The translations under genes were made by a program, and so were the position numbers. DNA of 6,628 nucleotides, taken from the NCBI GenBank assembly GCA_937871645.1, contig CALMPZ010000395.1, forward strand, positions 1-6,628, given 5' to 3'. Under the pieces are notes generated by a model that worked only from the letters and a program-made list of their open reading frames with translations, ran no database searches and was not told the DNA's origin. Positions within the stretch are counted from its first letter, which is position 1. Every line of letters starts with the position of its first letter. This document shows positions 1 to 5,807 of this stretch, piece by piece. This DNA comes from an uncultured Polymorphobacter sp. Its GTDB lineage: Bacteria; Pseudomonadota; Alphaproteobacteria; Sphingomonadales; Sphingomonadaceae.

Positions 1-162
1 CTCCCTTTCAAGGGAGGGGCGACTCAGCGAAGCTGAGCGGGGGTGGGTGCTTTCGCACGTCACAATCGTTCCGTGCACCGCCCCAGTTGCACCGTCGGCG
101 CCCGCCAAAGCACCCACCCCCGCCGCGCGTACCGCGCGAGTCGCCCCTCCCTTGAAAGGGAG
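1..162. repeat. Large imperfect inverted repeat (REP/MITE-like intergenic element)
   Basis: Two arms face each other. Bases 1-25 are perfectly complementary to 138-162, and bases 37-53 are perfectly complementary to 107-123. Each arm carries a terminal mini-palindrome (TCCCTT-2-AAGGGA at 2-15 and 148-161). Each also has an internal 6-bp hairpin with a 3-nt loop whose sequence differs between arms: CTCAGC/GCTGAG at 23-37 and CGCGCG/CGCGCG at 124-138. About 53 bases separate the arms, with a short GCACG/CGTGC pairing at 55-76. It looks like two copies of one palindromic unit in inverted orientation. The left arm starts at the window edge, so the element may extend further left. The GGGGGTGGGTGC segment resembles intergenic repeats I associate with sphingomonads (recollection, not a search). 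It could fold in the mRNA upstream of ruvB; there is no T-tract to make it a classic terminator. Confidence 0.85.
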
Positions 163-194
163 GGGTCATGCCCTGCAAGCGCGGTGCCACAACC

Positions 195-1229
195 ATGACC
201 GACGACCGCCCCATCACTGCACAGCGCCGCCCCGAGGACATCGACGCCGCGCTGCGTCCGCAGACGCTCGACGAATTCGTCGGGCAGGCGGCGTCGCGTG
301 AAAATCTGCGCATCTTCATCGAAGCCGCGCGCGGCCGTGGCGAAGCGCTCGACCACGTGCTGCTGCACGGGCCGCCGGGGCTGGGCAAGACGACGCTGGC
401 GCAGATCGTCGCGCGCGAAATGGGCGTCGGGTTTCGCGCCACCTCCGGCCCGGTCATCGCCAAAGCGGGCGACCTTGCGGCGCTGCTGACCAATCTTGAA
501 CCGCATGACGTGCTGTTCATCGACGAAATTCACCGACTGTCGCCGGCGGTCGAGGAAATCCTCTATCCGGCGATGGAGGACCGCGCGCTCGACCTGATGA
601 TCGGCGAAGGACCCTCCGCCCGCTCGGTGCGCATTGACCTGCCGCCGTTCACCTTGATTGGCGCGACCACGCGCGCCGGGCTGGTGACGACGCCGCTGCG
701 CGACCGCTTCGGGATTCCGTTACGGTTGATTTTCTACACCGTCCCCGAACTCGAAAGCGTCGTGCGCCGCGCCAGCCAGTTGCTGGCGATGGACCTGACC
801 GATGACGGCGCGCACGAAATCGCGTCGCGGGCACGTGGCACGCCGCGCATTTCGGGGCGGCTGCTGCGCCGCGTCCGCGATTTCGCGGCCGTCGCCGGTC
901 ATGCCACCGTCACCGCGAAGATCGCCGATGCGGCGCTCAACCGCCTCGAAGTCGATAACCTCGGGCTCGATTCGATGGACCGGCGCTATCTGATGATGAT
1001 CGCCGATATCTACCGCGGCGGGCCGGTCGGCATCGAAACACTCGCGGCGGGGCTCAGCGAGGCGCGCGACACCGTCGAGGATGTCATCGAACCCTATCTG
1101 ATCCAGTCGGGGCTGGTGGCACGCACCGCGCGCGGGCGCATGCTCAATGCGGCAGCGTGGAAGCACCTTGGACTGACGCCGCCAGCGACACAGGCGCAAT
1201 TGCCGCTGCTCGATGAGGACGAGTTGTAA
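195..1229 (+). CDS. ruvB: Holliday junction branch migration ATPase RuvB
   Basis: RuvB is the hexameric AAA+ motor that, with RuvA, drives branch migration of Holliday junctions for RuvC resolution in recombinational repair; it acts in the cytoplasm on DNA. The 344-residue protein has the usual family length. Visible motifs are Walker [10 protein letters not shown] (59-67), Walker B VLFIDEIH (106-113), sensor 1 GATTRAG (156-162), the arginine-finger segment LRDRFG (169-173), the sensor 2 region RGTPRIS (214-220), and a C-terminal winged-helix DNA-binding domain from about 262 containing RTARGR (310-315). I chose the ATG at 195 because [17 protein letters not shown] looks like a RuvB N-terminus. 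An in-frame ATG at 168 would add nine unrelated residues; it sits just after the repeat arm, whose GGGAGGGG resembles a Shine-Dalgarno sequence. The 195 start itself has no clear Shine-Dalgarno. ruvA may lie just left of the window, which cannot be verified here. Confidence 0.97.
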   Translation: MTDDRPITAQRRPEDIDAALRPQTLDEFVGQAASRENLRIFIEAARGRGEALDHVLLHGPPGLGKTTLAQIVAREMGVGFRATSGPVIAKAGDLAALLTNLEPHDVLFIDEIHRLSPAVEEILYPAMEDRALDLMIGEGPSARSVRIDLPPFTLIGATTRAGLVTTPLRDRFGIPLRLIFYTVPELESVVRRASQLLAMDLTDDGAHEIASRARGTPRISGRLLRRVRDFAAVAGHATVTAKIADAALNRLEVDNLGLDSMDRRYLMMIADIYRGGPVGIETLAAGLSEARDTVEDVIEPYLIQSGLVARTARGRMLNAAAWKHLGLTPPATQAQLPLLDEDEL

Positions 1230-1276
1230 CCAAAGTCTGTGTCGGACCGAATATCATCTGCCAGGGGGAAACTGCC

Positions 1277-1915
1277 ATGAAACTTCGGACAATCGGCTTG
1301 ACGGTCGCTGCGGTCATTGCCGCCGCATTTCTGGCGGTTCGGTTTACCACGACGGGCTCGGGACTGGCGCTTGCCATGCTGGGCGGTGTGATGAATGCCA
1401 CTGCGGCATCGGCGGCGCCGATCGACATCGGGCCGGCGGTGGGGTCGGCCGTGCCGGCACTACACCTTGTCGACAAGGCCGGCGCGGCACCGACGGTGAA
1501 AAGCCTGAGCGGGCCGAACGGCGTCGTGCTGGTGTTCACCCGGTCCGCGGCCTGGTGCCCGTTCTGCATGTCGCAGCTTATTTCGCTGCGCAACGCCCCC
1601 GCCGCGCTGGCCAAACGCGGTTACAACATTGCCGCGATCAGCTATGACAGCCCCGAGGTGCTCGCCGGCTTTGCGGCCAAGCGCGACATCAACTATCCGC
1701 TGCTGTCCGACTCGGGCTCGGTGACAATCGATGCCTTCGGGCTGCGCGATCCACAGTACAAGCCCGGTTCGATGGCTTACGGCGTCCCGCAACCGGCGAT
1801 CTTCGTGGTGGCAAGCGATGGGACGGTACGCGCCAGCCTGGCCGAAGCCGGCTACAAGACACGGCCGCCGCTCGACGCCGTGCTCAAGGCAATTGACGCG
1901 CTGCCGGCGCGATAG
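1277..1915 (+). CDS. Exported/membrane-anchored redoxin (AhpC/TSA peroxiredoxin-like) with CPFC centre
   Basis: A 212-residue thioredoxin-fold protein. A hydrophobic N-terminus (about 5-22, after MKLR) acts as signal peptide or anchor. A second apolar stretch ends at ATAASAA (41-47), a possible cleavage region, so the redoxin domain (about 50-210) should be periplasmic. The strand VVLVFTRSAAW leads into C94-P-F-C97, placed as in AhpC/TSA and TlpA-like proteins; GVPQPAIFVV (169-178) supplies the expected cis-proline near P173, followed by DGTVR. Peroxidase or disulfide-reductase activity is inferred from the fold and two-cysteine centre; the substrate cannot be read from sequence. GGGGG at 1264-1268, eight bases before the ATG, is a strong ribosome binding site. 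It follows ruvB by 47 bases without a visible terminator, so cotranscription is possible. Its 3' end overlaps the convergent membrane-protein gene by 32 bases. Confidence 0.85.
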   Translation: MKLRTIGLTVAAVIAAAFLAVRFTTTGSGLALAMLGGVMNATAASAAPIDIGPAVGSAVPALHLVDKAGAAPTVKSLSGPNGVVLVFTRSAAWCPFCMSQLISLRNAPAALAKRGYNIAAISYDSPEVLAGFAAKRDINYPLLSDSGSVTIDAFGLRDPQYKPGSMAYGVPQPAIFVVASDGTVRASLAEAGYKTRPPLDAVLKAIDALPAR

Positions 1916-2711
1916 GCCAAACGCGCTGCGCTGCGACATCGGCGGCCATGTCGGCCTGCAGGTCGATCATCGGTTGCTGCGACACGCGCACCAGCCCCGA
2001 GCGCGGCCGGTCGAGATCGAGCACCATCAGGATCGCCAACGACAATAGTGTGAAAAACGCGATGTTGATCGGCCGATTGACCTTGCGCTGCAGCCCGGTC
2101 GAATAGCCGATGATCGCCGCGGTGATCAGCGAGAACAGGATCAGCAGGTCGATGACGAGCAGCGGGATATGCTCGCGCGCTGCCGATTCGCGGCGCCAGG
2201 CGGCATCATCGACGCGCGTCATGCCGTCAATCAGCGCACGGGTGATCAACGGCCGGGTGTCGGCGGTGACGAGCTCGTTGACGATGGCCCACATCTTGTT
2301 CTGCACGTCTTCGGCAGCGACATCGGCGGCGCGCTGGCGGTCGACCGCGACCCCGTTCTGGAAATAGGCGAGGCGTTGTGCGAGGTATTTCTGGACGAGC
2401 GGCTGCATGCGGTCGCGAATTTCGGGGGGTTCGAGCCGGACACGCTCCCACACCATCGTCAGCGCGCCGGACTCCTCGACCATCAGGTCGCGGCGCGTGT
2501 CATAGCGGTTGAGCGCCACCGAAAAGGTGAAGCCGATGAGCAGCGACAGCATCGTTATCGATGCCGAAGTCGCCGGAAAAGTATCGACGTTGATCGCGAT
2601 GTGCGTGCGCAACATGCCGCCAAGCGCGGTCGCCAGCCCGATCAGTGTCAGCAGCAGCACGCCGATCGCCCAGATCGGCATGATATCGACCAGACTGTTG
2701 ATCACGTGCAC
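1884..2711 (-). CDS. DUF4239/bestrophin-like four-helix membrane protein
   Basis: A 275-residue inner-membrane protein of unknown function. Hydrophobic segments lie at about 12-33, 48-67, 182-204 and 214-232, giving a two-plus-two arrangement around a long, charged, mostly helical central region (70-180). The segment LLIGFTFSVALNRYDTRRDLMVEESGAL and the C-terminal DLDRPRSGLVRVSQQPMIDLQ match my recollection of the DUF4239 (bestrophin-like) family; ion-channel activity is not established for it. The start is GTG at 2711. A second in-frame GTG at 2705 is better placed, with GGGG five bases upstream of it, so the protein may begin at VINSLVDIMPIW. The last roughly 20 residues, rich in Ala and Pro, lie beyond the conserved end and overlap the redoxin gene on the other strand. 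The AT-rich island immediately upstream probably holds its promoter. It is transcribed alone on this strand here. Confidence 0.8.
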   Translation of the reverse strand: MHVINSLVDIMPIWAIGVLLLTLIGLATALGGMLRTHIAINVDTFPATSASITMLSLLIGFTFSVALNRYDTRRDLMVEESGALTMVWERVRLEPPEIRDRMQPLVQKYLAQRLAYFQNGVAVDRQRAADVAAEDVQNKMWAIVNELVTADTRPLITRALIDGMTRVDDAAWRRESAAREHIPLLVIDLLILFSLITAAIIGYSTGLQRKVNRPINIAFFTLLSLAILMVLDLDRPRSGLVRVSQQPMIDLQADMAADVAAQRVWPIAPAARQLP

Positions 2712-2716
2712 CCCGC

Positions 2717-2760
2717 AGTATATTAATTGTTATATTTCAATATGTTATACTAAATTGACG
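2717..2760. promoter_or_regulatory. AT-rich island, probable divergent promoter region for leuC and the DUF4239-like gene
   Basis: About 40 bases of almost pure A/T stand out in otherwise very GC-rich sequence, exactly between two divergent genes. On the plus strand TTAATT (2723-2728) and TATACT (2746-2751) are separated by 17 bases; the -10 is a 5/6 match and the -35 is weak. On the minus strand TATACT lies at 2722-2717, and TATAAC occurs at 2734-2729 and 2749-2744, each a possible -10 without a convincing -35. If the 2722-2717 element is used, the minus transcript would begin at or very close to the GTG start. A short ATTG/CAAT dyad (2726-2741) could be an operator but is too short to assert. 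No T-box or riboswitch was recognised. The promoter role is inferred from composition and position. Confidence 0.45.
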
Positions 2761-2902
2761 ACAGTAATCCAGTCCAGCCGCCGAAAATGTGCTGCACCCC
2801 TGGACCCGTAAAGACTGACCACATTGACCTTGCCGTTTGCGGCAACCAGCGTAGCGCCTTATGGACGCCTTTTCACCATGAATCGACGCGAGTCCGAGTG
2901 CC
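2752..2902 (+). other. leuC 5' leader region
   Basis: About 150 bases between the predicted promoter and leuC. It contains a perfect hairpin TTGCCG-TTTG-CGGCAA (2830-2845) not followed by a T-run. It also contains a 39-codon open frame from ATG 2787 to TGA 2904-2906, which overlaps the leuC start as ATGA. That frame has only two leucine codons (CTT and TTA, not adjacent), so it is not a classic leucine attenuator peptide. No ribosome binding site precedes its ATG convincingly. A role in regulation is possible but unproven. Confidence 0.3.
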
Positions 2903-4315
2903 ATGACCAAGCCACGCACGCTGTATCAGAAGATCTGGGACGACCACGTCGTCCACCAGCGCGACGACGGCACCGCGCTGATCTGGATTGACCGCCACCT
3001 GATCCACGAAGTCACCACGCCGCAGGCGTTCGAGGCGCTACGGCTGGCAGGTCGCGCGGTGCGCCGCCCCGACCTGACGCTGGCTGTGCCCGATCATAAC
3101 GTGCCGACCAACCACCGCTTCGAGCCGATCGCCGATCCTGAGTCGGCCACCCAGGTTGCCGCGCTTGCCGCCAATTGCGCCGATTTCGGCATCGAGCACA
3201 TCGAGATCAACGCCGCCGCCCAGGGGATCGTCCACGTCATCGGCCCCGAGCAGGGCTTCACCCTGCCCGGCGTGACGTTGGTGTGCGGCGACAGCCATAC
3301 CGCGACGCACGGCGCGTTCGGCGCGCTGGCGTTCGGCATCGGCACCTCCGAAGTCGAACATGTCTTCGCCACCCAAACGCTGCTGCTCAAGCAATCGGCT
3401 TCGATGGAAGTCCGCGTCACCGGCGAGCTTGGTTTCGGCGTGACCTCGAAGGACGTCGCGCTGGCCATCTGCGGCCAGATCGGCACCGGCGGCGGCACCG
3501 GCCACGTCATCGAATATACCGGCCCGGTCATCGAGGCGATGAGCATGGAAGGCCGCATGACGCTGTGCAACATGGCGATCGAGGCCGGCGCCCGCGCCGG
3601 ACTGGTGGCGCCTGACGCCAAGACATTCGCCTATGTCGCGGGTCGCCCGCGCGCGCCCAAGGGCGCGGATATGGACGCGGCGCTGGCGTATTGGGCAACG
3701 CTGAAAACCGACGCCGGCGCACGCTACGACCGCGTCGTCATCATCGACGGCAGCGCCATTGCGCCGCTGGTCAGCTGGGGCACGTCGCCCGAAGATGTGG
3801 TCGCGATCACCGGGACTGTGCCCGCCCCCGCCGACTTTGCCGACCCGTCAAAGGCCGCCGCGGCCGCCCGTGCGCTCGACTATATGGGGCTGGTGCCGGG
3901 CACCGCGATGACGGATGTCGAAGTCCAGAACATCTTCATCGGCAGCTGCACCAACAGCCGCATCGAGGATCTGCGCGCCGCTGCCGCCGTCGTCGCCGGC
4001 CGCAAGGTCGCTGCCAACGTCAAGCAGGCACTCGTCGTGCCGGGATCGGGGCTGGTCAAGGCCCAGGCCGAAGCCGAAGGGCTCGACCGCATCTTCATCG
4101 ACGCCGGCTTCGACTGGCGCGAACCGGGCTGTTCGATGTGCCTCGGCATGAACCCCGACAAGGTGCCGGCCGGCGAACGCTGCGCCAGCACGTCGAACCG
4201 CAACTTCGTGGGACGGCAGGGGCCGGGCGCACGCACGCATCTGTTGTCGCCGGCGATGGCGGCTGCGGCCGCAGTGACCGGGCGCCTGACCGATGTCCGC
4301 GACTTGATGCGCTGA
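2903..4315 (+). CDS. leuC: 3-isopropylmalate dehydratase large subunit LeuC
   Basis: LeuC and LeuD form isopropylmalate isomerase, an aconitase-family [4Fe-4S] enzyme converting 2-isopropylmalate to 3-isopropylmalate in leucine synthesis. The protein is 470 residues, the usual length of the bacterial large subunit. The N-terminus [12 protein letters not shown] is typical. Visible family signatures are DHNVPTN (64-70), [34 protein letters not shown] (127-160) and [16 protein letters not shown] (223-238). The three cluster ligands are C349 in GSCTNSR and C410 and C413 in [32 protein letters not shown] follows at 431-450. It starts with ATG at 2903 behind only a weak GAG (2896-2898) as Shine-Dalgarno. 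Unlike the common leuC-leuD adjacency, two unrelated small genes separate it from leuD. No terminator is seen after its stop, so transcription probably continues. Confidence 0.98.
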   Translation: MTKPRTLYQKIWDDHVVHQRDDGTALIWIDRHLIHEVTTPQAFEALRLAGRAVRRPDLTLAVPDHNVPTNHRFEPIADPESATQVAALAANCADFGIEHIEINAAAQGIVHVIGPEQGFTLPGVTLVCGDSHTATHGAFGALAFGIGTSEVEHVFATQTLLLKQSASMEVRVTGELGFGVTSKDVALAICGQIGTGGGTGHVIEYTGPVIEAMSMEGRMTLCNMAIEAGARAGLVAPDAKTFAYVAGRPRAPKGADMDAALAYWATLKTDAGARYDRVVIIDGSAIAPLVSWGTSPEDVVAITGTVPAPADFADPSKAAAAARALDYMGLVPGTAMTDVEVQNIFIGSCTNSRIEDLRAAAAVVAGRKVAANVKQALVVPGSGLVKAQAEAEGLDRIFIDAGFDWREPGCSMCLGMNPDKVPAGERCASTSNRNFVGRQGPGARTHLLSPAMAAAAAVTGRLTDVRDLMR

Positions 4316-4415
4316 CCCGCGAACGCCAGTGGCGGAGCTCGCTGCACTGCGGTATTGTCGGCGCATCACGCACGGCCCGGGGCCGATTGCGAAACCAGCC
4401 AGCACGAGGTTCATC

Positions 4416-4760
4416 ATGTATTCGAATGTTCGCCACCTGACGCTGATCGCTGCCGTCGCGTTGCTTGCGGCGCCGGCATGGGCGCAGGACGTCGTCAAGC
4501 CGGCGGCACCACCGACGGTTGCGGTGCCGGTGGCCGCCGCGCCCGCAGGCGCTGCAGCGGTCAAGCCGGAAATCAAGGTCACCGCCACCAAGCCCGATCC
4601 GACCGACCCTGATACCGTGGTTTGCAAGGTCGAAACCAATACCGGATCGCGCATCGCTTCGACCAAGCGCTGCCAGACGCGACGCCAATGGGCCGAACAA
4701 AGCCGCGAAGTCCAGAAGATGATCATGGACAAGCCGGCGCCGTCGGCAGGCAGCAACTAA
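4416..4760 (+). CDS. Small secreted di-cysteine protein, first of a tandem pair (unknown function)
   Basis: I do not recognise a characterised family. The 114-residue product begins with a classic Sec signal peptide, MYSNVRHLTLIAAVALLAAPAWA, with likely cleavage after AWA (residue 23). A low-complexity Ala/Pro/Val linker (about 26-58) follows, then a compact core (64-86) reading DPDTVVCKVETNTGSRI to TKRC. C70 and C86 are 16 residues apart and could form a disulfide in the periplasm. After the core comes QTRRQWAEQSREVQKMI, a likely short helix, and a Pro/Ser tail. ATG 4416 was chosen because GAGGT (4406-4410) lies five bases upstream and the signal peptide starts there; an in-frame ATG at 4329 would add 29 non-signal residues. 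The gene begins 100 bases after leuC, and the next gene encodes a paralogue. I recall similar CK...TGSR...C small proteins annotated as hypothetical in sphingomonads. Confidence 0.85.
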   Translation: MYSNVRHLTLIAAVALLAAPAWAQDVVKPAAPPTVAVPVAAAPAGAAAVKPEIKVTATKPDPTDPDTVVCKVETNTGSRIASTKRCQTRRQWAEQSREVQKMIMDKPAPSAGSN

Positions 4761-4804
4761 TCTACAGGCGCGCGGTAGCAACAGCGACAGGGGAACGGAA
4801 TTCT

Positions 4805-5137
4805 ATGCGGATGAGTTCATTGTGCGCGCCCGCCGCCGGCGTCTGCCTGATGATGGCAAGCGTCGTCGCCCATGCCAATGCTGCCGCGCCAGCGCCCGCT
4901 GCGCCGGCGGTGTCGCCGCCCGCGAACGAACTGCGCGTGGTTGGGACGAAGGACACTGTTGCGACCAGCGACGGGCCGCCTGATCTCGACAAGGTCGTCT
5001 GCAAGGTCGAACCTGACACCGGTTCGCGGATCAAGACGACCAAGCATTGCATGTCGCAGCGCCAATCTTCGGCAGCAGGGCGCAGCGCTGCCAAGAAGAT
5101 TGACGAAAACGCGACGGTGGTGTCGTTCACCGACTGA
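4805..5137 (+). CDS. Small secreted di-cysteine protein, second of a tandem pair (unknown function)
   Basis: A 110-residue paralogue of the preceding gene. It has a signal peptide of about 25 residues (MRMSSLCAPAAGVCLMMASVVAHANA, cleavage near HANA; no convincing lipobox despite C14), then an Ala/Pro-rich linker (27-42). The core at 60-82 reads DLDKVVCKVEPDTGSRI to TKHC, with C66 and C82 spaced exactly as in the first protein. Sixteen of 23 core residues are identical between the two, while signal peptides, linkers and tails differ, pointing to an old duplication with selection on the core. The C-terminus lacks the QWAEQ helix of its partner and ends AKKIDENATVVSFTD. ATG 4805 fits the signal peptide; GGA at 4797-4799 and GGGGA just upstream serve as ribosome binding sequence. 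ATG 4811 is an alternative, while an in-frame ATG at 4622 would run inside the preceding gene. leuD follows after 36 bases. Confidence 0.85.
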   Translation: MRMSSLCAPAAGVCLMMASVVAHANAAAPAPAAPAVSPPANELRVVGTKDTVATSDGPPDLDKVVCKVEPDTGSRIKTTKHCMSQRQSSAAGRSAAKKIDENATVVSFTD

Positions 5138-5173
5138 ACCGTCACAACGCTGCCATTTGAACGGAAGTTTCCC

Positions 5174-5776
5174 ATGCAGGCCTTCACCACATTGACTGGC
5201 GTCGCCGTGCCGTTCGGCGCCGAAAACGTCGATACCGACGTCATCATTCCGGCGCGCTTCCTCAAGACCGTGACCCGCAAGGGGCTGGGGAAGGGTGCGT
5301 TCGCGGTGTTGCGCGAAGACCCCGACAACATCTTCGATGCGCCGCGCCACCAAGGTGCGCCCATCCTGATTGCCGGCGACAATTTCGGCTGCGGGTCGAG
5401 CCGCGAGCATGCCCCCTGGGCGCTCGCCGACCTGGGGTTCAAGGTGGTCATCGCGCCGAGCTTTGCCGATATCTTCAGCGGCAATGCCTTCAAGAACGGC
5501 ATGCTGCTGGTGGCGCTGCCACAGGACCAGATCGACCGGTTGATGGAAGTGGCGGCGACCGACGACATCACCATCGACCTCGAGAATCAGGTGGTGACGA
5601 CGCCGTTCCAGGACCGCTTCAGCTTTGAAATCGACCCGTTCCGCAAGTCCTGCCTGGTTGGCGGCGTCGACGAGATCGGGCTGACCGAGGCGCAGGGCGC
5701 CGCCATCGCGACGTTCGAGGACCACCTCGCCGCCGACAAGCCGTGGATCGGTGGCGCCGCCAAGCGCGCTGCCTGA
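5174..5776 (+). CDS. leuD: 3-isopropylmalate dehydratase small subunit LeuD
   Basis: LeuD is the swivelling small subunit that completes isopropylmalate isomerase with LeuC in the cytoplasm. It has 200 residues, the usual length. Recognisable segments are the N-terminus [28 protein letters not shown] (4-31), the substrate-loop motif [17 protein letters not shown] (68-84), and [16 protein letters not shown] (96-111), followed by a [22 protein letters not shown] segment (147-168) typical of the proteobacterial type. GGAAG at 5163-5167, six bases before the ATG, is a good ribosome binding site. It lies 36 bases after the second small secreted-protein gene and 31 bases before leuB, consistent with one transcript. 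No motif residue appears to be missing. Confidence 0.98.
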   Translation: MQAFTTLTGVAVPFGAENVDTDVIIPARFLKTVTRKGLGKGAFAVLREDPDNIFDAPRHQGAPILIAGDNFGCGSSREHAPWALADLGFKVVIAPSFADIFSGNAFKNGMLLVALPQDQIDRLMEVAATDDITIDLENQVVTTPFQDRFSFEIDPFRKSCLVGGVDEIGLTEAQGAAIATFEDHLAADKPWIGGAAKRAA

Positions 5777-5807
5777 ACAAGCGCCCGAGCATACGAAAGA
5801 TTCTGAT

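Noticed and set aside
60..533. Minus-strand open frames across the repeat and the ruvB 5' end
   Set aside because: They are antisense to the RuvB N-terminal domain and read through an inverted repeat, with no coding signature.
1897..1911. Hairpin CGCGC-TGCCG-GCGCG as a terminator between the convergent genes
   Set aside because: It has only a 5-bp stem, no T-tract on either strand, and lies inside both coding regions.
2169..2726. Plus-strand open frame of 185 codons opposite the DUF4239-like gene
   Set aside because: Its translation is rich in His, Arg, Asp and Gln without domains, whereas the minus strand gives a clean four-helix membrane protein with family motifs.
2830..2845. Hairpin TTGCCG-TTTG-CGGCAA as an attenuator or terminator of the leu operon
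   Set aside because: It is not followed by a U-run, and no leucine-codon cluster precedes it, so classical attenuation is not supported.
4329..4415. Upstream in-frame start extending the first small secreted protein by 29 residues
   Set aside because: The extension has no signal-peptide character, while ATG 4416 has a good ribosome binding site and begins a classic Sec signal.
3848..4756. Minus-strand open frame of about 300 codons opposite the leuC 3' half and the first small gene
   Set aside because: It is a shadow of leuC and the signal-peptide gene with no coherent protein features.
4802..4846. Lipoprotein signal (C7 or C14) in the second small secreted protein
   Set aside because: Residues before either cysteine do not fit a lipobox (L-[AS]-[GA]-C), and a normal AHANA-type signal-peptidase site follows.
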